A stretch of DNA of 64,000 nucleotides from Physella acuta. Lineage: Eukaryota; Mollusca; Gastropoda; Physidae. The translations under genes were made by a program, and so were the position numbers. Shown here one piece after another: positions 1 to 9,344 of this stretch (the first letter of the stretch is position 1; the number at the start of each line of letters is the position of its first letter). The stretch covers positions 266,001 through 330,000 of the forward strand of contig NW_026731909.1 of NCBI RefSeq assembly GCF_028476545.1, in the 5' to 3' direction. The notes under the pieces were generated by a model. It saw nothing but the letters and a program-made list of their open reading frames with translations, had not been told where the DNA came from and did not search any database.

Positions 1-954
1 TATTATCCTTGGACGGTCGCAAGAATATTACCGAGTCAGCGGCTGTAAAGATATAACCAAATGCCTAATTATAATGGTCGTTAACGACATCCAATTTAGC
101 GGGGCCGTACGCCAGTGTTTGGAAAGTGATAAGCGAAAGACGGCAGAATTGATTATAGATAAAATAACACAATTGGAATAATAAAAAAAAACATGGCGCT
201 AAAAATCCTAACGATATTAAGTGCAGCATTAAAATAGGAAGTAAAAAGTAGCTGCAGTTATGAGTTAATAAAATAGTAGATGACAAAATGTATAAAACAT
301 TTATAATAGCAAGCTTTAAAATATATAAGAAGATGAATGATGTATGTAAAAAAATGCTCTTTTAATATAATAATTCCCCACAAATGATATGACTATAAAT
401 AAACAAGTCGCAATATAAGTTAATTATGTAGCAATCTACATTAATAAAACTAAACATCTGTATGTGTCACCATAATGTACTGTTACATGAGCTGTAACAA
501 GTATCAGTTTATAAACAAAGCTTTTTTATGAAAGCATGAGTTAAACTGATCGTAAAAAAAAAGTTAAACTGATCGTAAGAGTCCATTAATGACCACAAAA
601 AAAAAAAAAAAAAAAAATGCTAAGTTAAATAAAAAAGTTAAAAGTGAAAAAGTCGTAAAGAAAAACAAAAAACAGAAGGAAACAAGTTACAAAGTAAAAA
701 AAAAACGCGACAGGCAAGTCAGTGGCCAAGAAGATAAAGTTTTTAGTTTTTAGTAGTGTGTTTAAAAAGTTTTTTTCTTCATGGGTTAATGTATCTTTCA
801 TCTATCTTTCAACTATCTGCAAGTCTAATCTCTTGACCAACCCCTTCCCCCCCCCCAAACATACACAGTCAAGAGTTATATACAATAATACCATCAAACC
901 CATCTTAACTGAATAAAATTTAAAAGAAAATAAAGAAAAAAAATCGAGAAAATG
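1..954. other. AT-rich stretch, no gene seen
   Basis: Mostly A/T-rich sequence with several poly-A runs, including one near 597-617, and short degenerate repeats. Bases 1-150 are less AT-biased and could hold part of the gene whose candidate first exon lies at 1023-1239, but I see no exon with convincing splice sites. Confidence 0.5.
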
Positions 955-1022
955 TTATTGAAGTGAAAATCTTAAATAAAGAGAGATAACCCAAGAAATG
1001 AAAAACAAGACTAAAAAATTAC

Positions 1023-1239
1023 CTGATTGCCTCCCGTCCTTATATCGATCAAACAACTCATCGTCGCTTTCATCGCTCCCGTTGTCTTCAACATCGCTGA
1101 CCTTGGCGCGGGTGTAATCGAACCTGTCTGAATTTTTCTCCATTACCGGAAGTTTCGAGTAACTTCCCGCAGCCCGCGAGTCGGCTGCCGCATGCCGTTT
1201 CCCGCTGAAAACTTTGGTCCCAAGTTTATGAATGAACAT
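1023..1239 (-). CDS. Candidate first coding exon of an unidentified gene leaving the left edge
   Basis: An ATG at 1239 opens 72 codons plus one base and ends at a GT donor (AATCAG then GTAATT). Base composition is far more balanced than in the flanks. The peptide is hydrophilic, with a basic start (MFIHKLGTKVFSGKRH) and a strongly acidic stretch near residues 47-63 (SDVEDNGSDESDDELFD). A second Met at residue 33 is an alternative start. A CRE/E-box cluster lies about 550 bp upstream. I do not recognise the family. Against it: no downstream exon is identified in the 1 kb left in the window, and an acidic ORF of this length could occur by chance. Confidence 0.35.
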
Positions 1240-1479
1240 GTTTTATCACATAGGTCAAGGGTCATTTAGCTGCTGTTTTGAAGCACGCGTTGGTTGGATT
1301 TAAACCTGATTATCAGTTCATTTTTAGCTCTTCTATATATACAGGAAAAAAAAAACTTTTGTAGAAATGTATCTCTTTGGAGAACAGTTATGTAAATCAA
1401 ATAACCTAAACCTAATAAATAACATAACCCTCATTTACGAATCGTTAATGTGTTTCCTCGTTTCGATGATTTGCGTTTT

Positions 1480-1616
1480 TTCAAGCGTTCGTAATTCGGA
1501 GCGTTTGTAACCCGAATCGTTCGTAGGCCGAATCTTTCGTAACCCGAATCGTTCGTAGTCTGAATCTTTCGTAACCCGAATCGTTCGTACTCCGATACGT
1601 TCGTACTCCGAAGATT
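1480..1616. repeat. 16-bp minisatellite (TTCGTA-containing)
   Basis: About eight or nine degenerate copies of a 16-bp unit resembling CGTTCGTAACCCGAAT, each with the core TTCGTA. Open in more than one minus-strand frame only because of the low-complexity repeat. No coding evidence. Confidence 0.75.
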
Positions 1617-1770
1617 TCCCAACCCATAACACCACTGTTATAAAACAACAAAATCGTAAGACAGAAATAAACTACACGCTAGATCACTAGTAATAGTAAT
1701 GTCTTGTGGTACAGTTGTTTGATTACCGAGGTATTTCATGTAAATAACATCATCTACTTAACATGCATGC

Positions 1771-1831
1771 GCGCGCCGCTGACGTCAGCTGCTCACGTGC
1801 TGCAGTTAGAAATTATTTTCAGGTGCACGTG
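1771..1831. promoter_or_regulatory. CpG-containing CRE and E-box cluster, candidate promoter
   Basis: A locally GC/CpG-rich island in AT-rich DNA. It holds a full palindromic CRE (TGACGTCA, 1780-1787) and two CACGTG E-boxes (1794-1799 and 1826-1831), the second inside GTGCACGTGCATG. It lies upstream of the minus-strand candidate exon at 1023-1239, so it could be that gene's promoter. The motifs are seen directly; promoter function is inferred. Confidence 0.35.
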
Positions 1832-1978
1832 CATGTGCCGGCTGTTACACATCTTGACCTGTTGTTTCTTCATCGTCCGTGTTATCGTGGATTGATTTTG
1901 TGACTTAATCAAACGATTTCGGCTTTAGGGTAATAAAGTAAGACGATGATGGATCGCCTTAAAGCTGAGGCAAATGTT

Positions 1979-2210
1979 GTATTGTTAGGGGTCGTGTTAT
2001 GTGGTTTCCACACGTAGAGTGAAAGGGGTCATATTAGGAGTCATGTTAGGGGTCGTGTGTCTTTGTGACAGCCACAAGGAAAGTGGACGGGGTCAATTTA
2101 CGGGACATTCGTTTATGTGACGCCCACACGGGGTAGACCGGGTCGTGTTAGGGGATCATATTAGAGGTCATGTTAGGGGTCGTGTGTTTATGTGACAACC
2201 ACACTCTGAC
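1979..2210. repeat. Degenerate tandem repeat built on GTGTTAGGGGTC
   Basis: Three to four imperfect copies of a roughly 60-75 bp unit containing TTAGGGGTCGTGT, then TATGTGAC and CACAC. Several short sub-repeats (TTAGGGGTCATG) occur inside. Non-coding. Confidence 0.6.
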
Positions 2211-2361
2211 TTTTTGTGAACTCTTGTGGACGAGTATGACGTCACACAGTTATCACATCTCCCCACCCGACTCTATCAATACAATGTAAAAAAAATTGTT
2301 TAGAGAAAAACATACATACGTGTAATAAAGTGTTACATTTTTCACCCATGACCATTCCCCA

Positions 2362-2522
2362 CAGGGTTTCTTTCAGGCATCTCTTCAAAGCGCGTCTACC
2401 GTGTCCCACCCCCCCCCCACCCCCTCCCCCTCTCGAACGAAACATAATTTATCTAGAAAATATATACTTTACCAGTGTCCACCCAACTCCCTCCCAGAGA
2501 AAAAAGTATGAAAGAAACACTG
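2362..2522. mobile_element. hAT-like MITE, G/C-tract family, complete copy
   Basis: A 161-bp element whose ends are inverted: it begins CAGGGTTTCTTTCAGG and ends TGAAAGAAACACTG. The interior holds C-runs and a TAGAAAATATATACTTT segment shared with other copies. Flanking 8-mers ATTCCCCA and CTTCCCCG match at six of eight positions, consistent with an old 8-bp target duplication. CAG(T/G)G termini with 8-bp duplications are typical of hAT elements. It is non-autonomous, with no coding capacity. Confidence 0.7.
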
Positions 2523-3865
2523 CTTCCCCGCATGACATATCTGTACGTCCAGCTTCAAATCACGTGACGTTGTTTATGGTAAAGATAAGACGGTCAGAAT
2601 TTGTGTTATAGATTTATTATGTGTGTCGTGAGTTAATGAATGGCGTTCTCATTTGTCGGCTATCAGATTAAAATTGATTTCTCAATTATTTTTTTTATTG
2701 ACTTATGAGAACAAATTATATGTTGAATCCCTTGGTAATGTTCATTTTTTGGAAATGGGAAGTAACTACTACAATTTAATACTTCAATGTTTTAAAGCAA
2801 TTATGTATTTTTCAGCACTGAAAAGTAACTAAAATGTGTTCAAAATGATGTAATACATTAGTATATTGATTATTAAATATTATAATTATATACATTTCAT
2901 TTATTTATATCTGGGTAATCGTATACAAATACAACCGATGGCTCTGATAAAGTTTGTCCAGTGCATTGGCGAAGCTATTGTGGTGCGGAAAGGGGGGGGG
3001 GGGGTCTTTACTGGGTCCATTTTTTTTTTTTTACTGGCCGCTGCATTTTGTAGGCCTACTCTACTACTCTACAGAATGGCATTACGTTCAGAAATTCAAG
3101 ATAACAAAAAAAGAGTCACCCATCCGTCCATCTGGCTAGACTGTACACCGTGTGACGATACCAAGAGGACACAGATGCTTGTGACAGAGGGACCTAACAC
3201 GGCAGAATATTGTGACAAGTTGTATAGCCTACATGGCCGTCCGCCTCCTGTAAACCCCATTATTCATTGGGTGTAAAGCTTGATGTGTAAAAAAAAAACG
3301 TGTGTAGATTTATTTTTTTGTAATTTATAGATTTGCTGGATGTACCCAACTGTTGTTTTAGAAGCAATGTAAAATAAGAAACAGAAGTTCCTGTTTGTTA
3401 TTATTATTATTATTTATAGTGGAGTGTGGAGTTTAAGTCTAGATCTGGGTTTGGCGTTAGTATTTGACTAAGTTTACGGCCTGACTAAATCACGACGGGG
3501 GTTAAGCTTTGGGTTATGCCTGGTTGAAATAGAACCAACCTGTTCGGTATGAAGTTCCCCATGCAGGGAGTGAGAACGTATATAATACTTTAAAAGAAAA
3601 CTAGACAATACAACTTAATACCAATCATAATAAAAAATAAATAATCTCTTAGGTAGGATTTATTTTATCGTTAAGAATTAAATTTTCGGTGGTTTCAGAA
3701 ACCATCGGTAACGGTAACAGTCAGATAACCGATATGGGGCAAGGATTTGGCGTCGCTGGGACGGGTATCTCCCCCCCCCCCCCCCCCTCCGCTTTAAAAC
3801 GATACTAGACATGTTTTTTATGTATCGGTATTCTATGGAAGAAGCGTGTTTTCGATATTCTAAAC
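2523..3865. other. Intergenic DNA with G and C homopolymers
   Basis: AT-rich sequence with a G-run at 2991-3003, a T-run just after it, and a C-run at about 3771-3787. Short ORFs here run through the homopolymers and have no recognisable domain. No gene is supported. Confidence 0.5.
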
Positions 3866-3935
3866 TAGTGTTTCTTTCAAACATTTAGCTTCGGGGGGGG
3901 GGGGGGTGCTTTGAAACTTCCGAGGACTATTTACT
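3866..3935. mobile_element. Fragment of the G-tract hAT-like MITE family
   Basis: Starts AGTGTTTCTTTCAAACAT and continues into a long G-run and GTGCTTTGAAACTTCC, matching one terminal part of the copies at 5866 and 51237. The other terminus is not visible. Confidence 0.5.
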
Positions 3936-5865
3936 TATATTTTAGAGTTATAGGGGTAATAATAATAAGCATAAACTTTGATATAGAAACCAAACAGTTT
4001 TTAAAAACTGTGTTTGTCTTAGCTAATTTCATTTTAAAAAATCAATGATTTTTATCATAATTTGAATTGTTTAGTACAGCACTGAACGACAACAACATGT
4101 AAGACACGTCGCAGTCAGTTCCCAGCCAACTCTCCCCTACACCATAAATCTGGTCTGAGCACACCTCTCACCTACACACCTGACAAGCAACAACCGTGTT
4201 AACACATTAGGCTACAGCCACATCACACCCGCACACAGGGCAGTTGGCCTATAGGTGTTTGGGTGGTTACATTAACCCTATAGTTACAAATACAGGAAGG
4301 GTTAGAGTATATATTTTCTATTTTAATTTCATAGTGTATTGAATCTAGTCGAGAAAGGGGGGGGGGGCTTGATGTTGGCAATAACACCCCCCCCCCCCTA
4401 CCACCCACCCAAGTCAAGGATACTTTAAAGAAAATACCTTAATGATGGGACGCCTGATTAAGAAAAAAAAGAAATACAGTTCTTATAAAACATAGGGTTA
4501 CCCACTCGGCAGGCCTTTTTAACCACAACATGCTTTACTGTGAATTAGGCTAAGTACAATAGGTAAAAAAAAATAGGCCTAGTTTTTTTTTTTTTCAAGT
4601 TTAAAATATTAACAAGTGTGCAACATCAGCTATTAAAACTTTTAACTAGATCTAGAACTAGTAAGTAGGCCTTCGCAGCTGTGATCAAATTAAGTGGGCC
4701 TAGTAATAAGTTTGAGTGACGCAATTCGACGCTGAAAATAAAATAAAATAAATAGGCCTAACACATCGCGTCGCTTCAAAGCACTTCACATTTTCAACAC
4801 ACAAAGGCGGTGTACGGGGATTTCCCGAACACAGTTTAAAATTTTGTACAACCCATGCCTACAAAGAGAGCATTCCTTATCTAACAGGTCACATAATCAT
4901 TCATTGCTTAGATAAAACTATATACCCCCTTCCACGTACATTGTGATTGTGGAAACACTTCATATTAAAAAGTATCCGTTATAACACACCTTATCACCAA
5001 ATGTATGGCTTACAATTAACTGAACGATGTGTAACATCCAATATTAAATATTCAAAATATTACCAATACATTTCAGGAAATATATGAAGTAGGCTATCTA
5101 ATATATTCATATATCCAACACATACAGTCCTAGAAACACAGCAACTATAAGCACAGCAGAATGTAATCCGGATAAATGTAACCCCAAACAACAGCAGACG
5201 ACGCAGAATTCAAACGCTTAGCTTTGTTTACACTCAGAAATTAACCCCGCGTGTCTCGGCCGAACAAGCTACACACGAAGGGGAGATCACTCAAATAGGT
5301 CAACAATTAAAAAACACCGCGACAAGGTGTAGCACACTGCTATAAATAACCGTGGGATGTTTTTTCAACATGTGTGTATGACGGTGGCGGTGTATGACAG
5401 CTGGTCGTATTCAGTAGTTTGGGTGGGGTAGGGGCAGGGGATGAGGGGGGGGGGGGGATAGATGGGCCATTTATTTATTTTTTTAAGTTTTAAATTTAAT
5501 TTTTCAATTAAATTAAACCAAGGCTGAACTTTTCTTGAGTGAAACGAAGTTGTAAATCTGTTTATTCATTGTGTGTGATGGGGAAGGCGTGGAGGGAATG
5601 TAACGTGGGGAGTAGGGTGGGGGCGGAGGGAGTGTGGATATTTGAAAACAAGGGAGGAAATCGAAGGTAAATTACAAATGTAATCATTTTAACATTGTTA
5701 CCAGGCCTGTGAGGCCTATTGTTTTTACAGGAGAAAAAAAATAATTGAATTAAATTAAAATATTGGCTGATGTGGCACACGCTGGAGAGGTAGGTTAATG
5801 ACCAGCATAATGACGGTAGCACAGTAGCTAACACTACACCAGCACGGCGGCGAGTGCTTTGATAG
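3936..5865. other. Intergenic DNA, no gene seen
   Basis: AT-rich single-copy-looking sequence with a G-run and a C-run near 4350-4400, several TAGGCCTA palindromes at 4540-4760, a G-rich patch at 5420-5460, and no ORF with a recognisable domain. Confidence 0.5.
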
Positions 5866-6173
5866 CAGTGTTTCTTTCAGACATTTTTTTTCCGGGGGGG
5901 GGGGGGGCGAGGGCATTTGAAATTTTCGGTGGAGGGCAAACTTTAATTTCGAGGGGGGCACTGGTTAAAGTGTATAATTTCTATATAAAGCAGTGTTTCT
6001 TCCAGACTTTTTTCACCGGGGGGGGGGGGGGGGGCACTTGAAATCTTCGGGGGGCGGTAAACTTTCTTTGGGGGGGGGGGGGGGGGCGGACACTGTTAAA
6101 AGTATATTTTCTATATAAATTATATAAATTTAATTTCGTTTGAAGGGGGGGGGGGGGGCGGGAAGAAACTCTG
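5866..6173. mobile_element. Compound G-tract hAT-like MITE (two head-to-tail copies)
   Basis: One copy starts at 5866 (CAGTGTTTCTTTCAGACA) and a second at 5991 (CAGTGTTTCTTCCAGAC). Each is followed by a G-run of 14 or more, then TTGAAAT(T/C)TTCG, then more G-runs and TATATTTTCTATATAAA. The right end GAAGAAACTCTG resembles the family terminus. The flanks give no clean 8-bp duplication, as expected for a compound or damaged copy. Confidence 0.65.
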
Positions 6174-6305
6174 ATATAAATTATCTTTTTTATTTCTTTG
6201 CTGTGGACGTTCTCTGGGAGTGGCTTAAAGCAACTGATAATACCAAGCACTATAGGCATACGTGTGAGCATAACTCAGGGAGGAACAGGCTACCTAGAAT
6301 ATTGG

Positions 6306-6447
6306 CAGTGTTTTTTCCAGACATCTCTTCGGGGAGGCTCCGCCCGCCCCCCCCCTCTCCCACCCCCAGAAACACGTATACCCCTCCCCTCCCCCGAACG
6401 AAATAGAAGTTATATAGAAAATATATACTTTTACCAGTGACCGCAGT
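6306..6447. mobile_element. G-tract hAT-like MITE, right end missing
   Basis: Begins CAGTGTTTTTTCCAGACATC, then C-runs and TATAGAAAATATATACTTTTACCAGTG as in the complete copy at 2362-2522. The expected terminal GAAAGAAACACTG is absent, so the copy is truncated. Confidence 0.6.
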
Positions 6448-7166
6448 AACTTAAAACAATGGTAGTATAGTGGTACTATAGTGATAGCAAAAGGCTACCT
6501 AGCACATGGGAAGCATATTGTTATTATTGTAGTAACATTAGATCATTTGCTAACAAGATAGCAGCAGGGTTTAACAACGCTACTGTTTAAAACAGATTGC
6601 AACTAGTTTCAAAGAAATAAACCTGCGAAGATTAAGATAGTCCTACCATTCGTTTTAGCTATAGCAAATGGTCAACAACAAAAATATGTATGTTTTAAAA
6701 TAGTTTTTTTTTTTTAAAAAAGTAGATTATCTTATTTTTAAATTATAAATTTTCTTAAGTATTATGAATAAAATGTTAGATAAATGTATCTGTTGTAAGT
6801 CAACAAGCATTTCAAAGTTTAAATAAAAGTAAAAAAATACAACTTAGAAACAGCGCTGGTTGTCTACGAATAAAAACTAAATGGACACTGGATATCCGAA
6901 TATATAAAAGCCTATGTGCGCACTTCTTTCTCTTACTCCCTGTCCGTCCTACGAGGCTATGATATCAGTATCTTCAGCAATATACGGAGAACTGAAAGAC
7001 GCGGACTTATGTTGAAAATAATATGTTAGATGTGTAAATGAAATTTTATTTAAAGACGAAAATAAAATTAAAGGCATATTCAATGTAGAAACAAGTCTTT
7101 GATAATGCAACAGGAGAAGTGTTTATGTTCTAGTTTGTGTTTGTGTAGTTTGTTTATGTCTGTGAC
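6448..7166. other. Intergenic DNA, nothing recognised
   Basis: AT-rich with no ORF of note, no tandem array and no terminal inverted repeats that I can see. Confidence 0.5.
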
Positions 7167-7400
7167 CAGTGGCGTAGGCAGGGGGGGGGGGCGTTAGGGG
7201 GGGTCATAACCCCCCATAGACCCCTCGGTATATATAAAAAGTATGAGGGGGGTGCAAATCGAAAGTTTGAGGGGGGATGCAAATCGAAAGTTTGAGGGGG
7301 GGGGGGGGGGTGCAAATCGAAAGTTTGAGGGGGGGGGGGTGCAAATCGAAAGTTTGTCCCCGGGTAAAAATTGGAACCCCCCCCCCCCTTGAGACGATCT
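7167..7400. mobile_element. hAT-like MITE, CAGTGGCGTAG family, truncated
   Basis: Begins CAGTGGCGTAGGCAGG, then G-runs, the shared segment ACCCCTCGGTATATAT, and three or more internal copies of GTGCAAATCGAAAGTTTGAGG. It stops at TTGAGACGATCT, just short of the CTGGCTACGCCACTG end seen in other copies. The complete relatives at 17431-17698 and 60304-60497 have perfect 8-bp target duplications. Confidence 0.75.
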
Positions 7401-7591
7401 AGAGAAAATAGAAGTATTAGAAGCAACATAAAAACCATCACTGTTACAGAGAATGACGTCAAATGAAACTAAAGTAGCAAAATGAAACAATATAAAAAAA
7501 AAGTTTAAACTACGGAAAGTACACAAAAAGAATGGCATCATTGATTGTAGAGTAAAAAAATTAGAATTACAAATCAAATGTCAATAAGTAT

Positions 7592-7851
7592 CAGAGGCTT
7601 AGCGAAGGGGGGGGAGAAGTACAAATGTCCCCGGGCGCCGACCTTAGGGGGCGCCAAAATGGGTTGAAAATTAAAAATCTCATTTTAGCTGCATTTTTGC
7701 TTTATAAATAAAAAAAATATATGAGGGGAGGGGGTTCAAATCGAAAGTTCGAGGGGGGGGGGGTGCAAATTGAAAATTGAAAGGTTATTCCCGAGGGGGT
7801 GCCAAATTGAAAGTTTGTCCCGCGGCGCCGGGAAGGGTCGCTACGCCTCTG
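7592..7851. mobile_element. hAT-like MITE, CAGAGGCGTAGCG family, complete
   Basis: A 260-bp element with termini CAGAGGCTTAGCGA and TCGCTACGCCTCTG, flanked by the perfect 8-bp duplication ATAAGTAT (7584-7591 and 7852-7859). The interior includes GTCCCCGGGCGCCGACC, GGCGCC and repeated CAAAT(C/T)GAAAGTT units joined to G-runs. Non-coding and non-autonomous. Confidence 0.88.
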
Positions 7852-7984
7852 ATAAGTATACACAATAATCATGACGTCATTAATAATATAAACACAAAAT
7901 TAAACGGCTAAATTATTTGTCTAATATTAGAGGTGTATCTAGAAATATACCAAAAATACAGCACAAGTAAAATATATAAATATA

Positions 7985-8038
7985 TAGTTAGGGTTAGGTT
8001 AAGGTTAGGGTTATTGGGTTATTATTTAGGGTTTTATT
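7985..8038. repeat. Short interstitial telomere-like tract
   Basis: A degenerate run of TTAGGG/TTAGGTT units (TTAGGGTTAGGTTAAGG, then TTAGGGTTATTGGG and TTTAGGG), resembling the TTAGGG telomere repeat of molluscs and many other animals. Confidence 0.45.
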
Positions 8039-8261
8039 TCAGGTTAAATTTCCGGATCAGGTTAAAATGTCGGTTTTTAAATACAATTAAAAATATTTTG
8101 GTTTTTGTTTTAGAGAAAGAATATAATTTGATACTTTTTCAGAACAAATTGATTTTTAGCCATTTTGTTGTTTCTTTGCTTTGACGCAAATGTTTTTCAA
8201 CGTGTAGTAAAGCACATTACGTGTTGGCCTATTTCTATTCTAAAATATATTTCTAAAATAT

Positions 8262-8640
8262 ATTTTGCGCGCGGGTGTCGGTATCCTCATAGTTTACCGC
8301 GCTTTGCGCTTCAACACCGCGCAAAGCGCGGGTGTTTTCGGTAGAACTTTGCTCCGTCGCGGTGAATCTTTTTTAAATATACCAACTTGGGAACATAACA
8401 AAACTAAACACAAAAGGCGAACGCATATACCCGTGCTTCGCTACGGTGTGGATATCGCCACGGTGTGGAGTTTACCGCGCTGCGCGCGGGTGTCGGTAGC
8501 ACTTTGGTGTGAATACGGATACTCACGAAAATTTAAAATAAGAGGAACAACGCTCCCACGAACGTCCGCTCAGACATCCCTCCTCCCCGAACCCGCGTCG
8601 TCAATTTAAACCACCGCAGAACAACACGTTTACCCGGGCG
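8262..8640. other. GC-rich unclassified block with CCGCGC/GCGCGGGTGTCGG modules
   Basis: A 380-bp island much richer in GC than its flanks. GCGCGGGTGT(C/T)(G/T)(C/T)CGGTA is repeated near 8268, 8326 and 8483, with TTTACCGCGC preceding two copies and complementary GCGCAAAGCGCG pieces that could form hairpins. The pattern resembles the end of a transposable element, but I cannot name the family. A 114-codon ORF spans it without a recognisable domain. Confidence 0.45.
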
Positions 8641-8833
8641 TCCGCGCCCAAGGGTAGATTTCACGTGGTTCCAAAATCTATAGAGATGACGCAAGGAAGG
8701 AAGGACTGACACACTACCACCAGCGTTAGATTATAGATATTATAGATATAGATTATATTATAGTAATCATGTGTCTTCCTGGAGGTCCGTGCATTTTATG
8801 GCAAGGAATAGTGCCCAACTTAGACTCTCCTCA

Positions 8834-9338
8834 ACAATGTAACTACCAGCCTTTCCGGGAGTTGAAGCAATGTAACCACCAGCCTTTCCGGGAGTTGAAG
8901 CAATGTAACTACCAGCCTTTCCGGGAGTTGAAGCAATGTAACCACCAGCCTTTCCGGGAGTTGAAGCAATGTAACTACCAGTCTTTCCGGGAGTTGAAGC
9001 AATGTAACTACCAGCCTTTCCGGGAGTTGAAGCAATGTAACTACCAGCCTTTCCGGGAGTTGAAGCAATGTAACTACCAGCCTTTCCGGGAGTTGAAGCA
9101 ACGTAACTACCAGCCTTTCCGGGAGTTGAAGCAATGTAACTACCAGCCTTTCCGGGAGTTGAAGCAACGTAACTACCAGTCTTTCCGGGAGTTGAAGCAA
9201 TGTAACTACCAGCCTTTCCGGGAGTTGAAGCAATGTAACTACCAGTCTTTCCGGGAGTTGAAGCAATGTAACTACCAGACTTTCCGGGAGTTGAAGCAAT
9301 GTAACTACCAGCCTTTCCGGGAGTTGAAGCAATGTAAA
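8834..9338. repeat. 33-bp satellite, about 15 copies
   Basis: Near-perfect tandem copies of a 33-bp unit containing GTAACTACCAGCCTTTCCGG then GAGTTGAAGCAAT. Variation is concentrated at a few positions (AACTACC/AACCACC, CAGCC/CAGTC/CAGAC). Because 33 is a multiple of three, long ORFs appear on both strands (for example 11-residue IASTPGKAGSY repeats on minus). The substitutions change residues in both readings, so there is no sign of coding constraint. It directly abuts the 36-bp satellite. Confidence 0.92.
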
Positions 9339-9344
9339 TACGAA

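Noticed and set aside
2866-3276. 136-codon plus-strand ORF
   Set aside because: Runs through a poly-G and a poly-T tract, has no recognised domain, and composition matches intergenic DNA.
5859-6440. Gly- and Pro-rich ORFs across the G/C-runs, also at 7154-7577, 17422-17985, 47835-48181
   Set aside because: They are translations of homopolymers inside MITEs.
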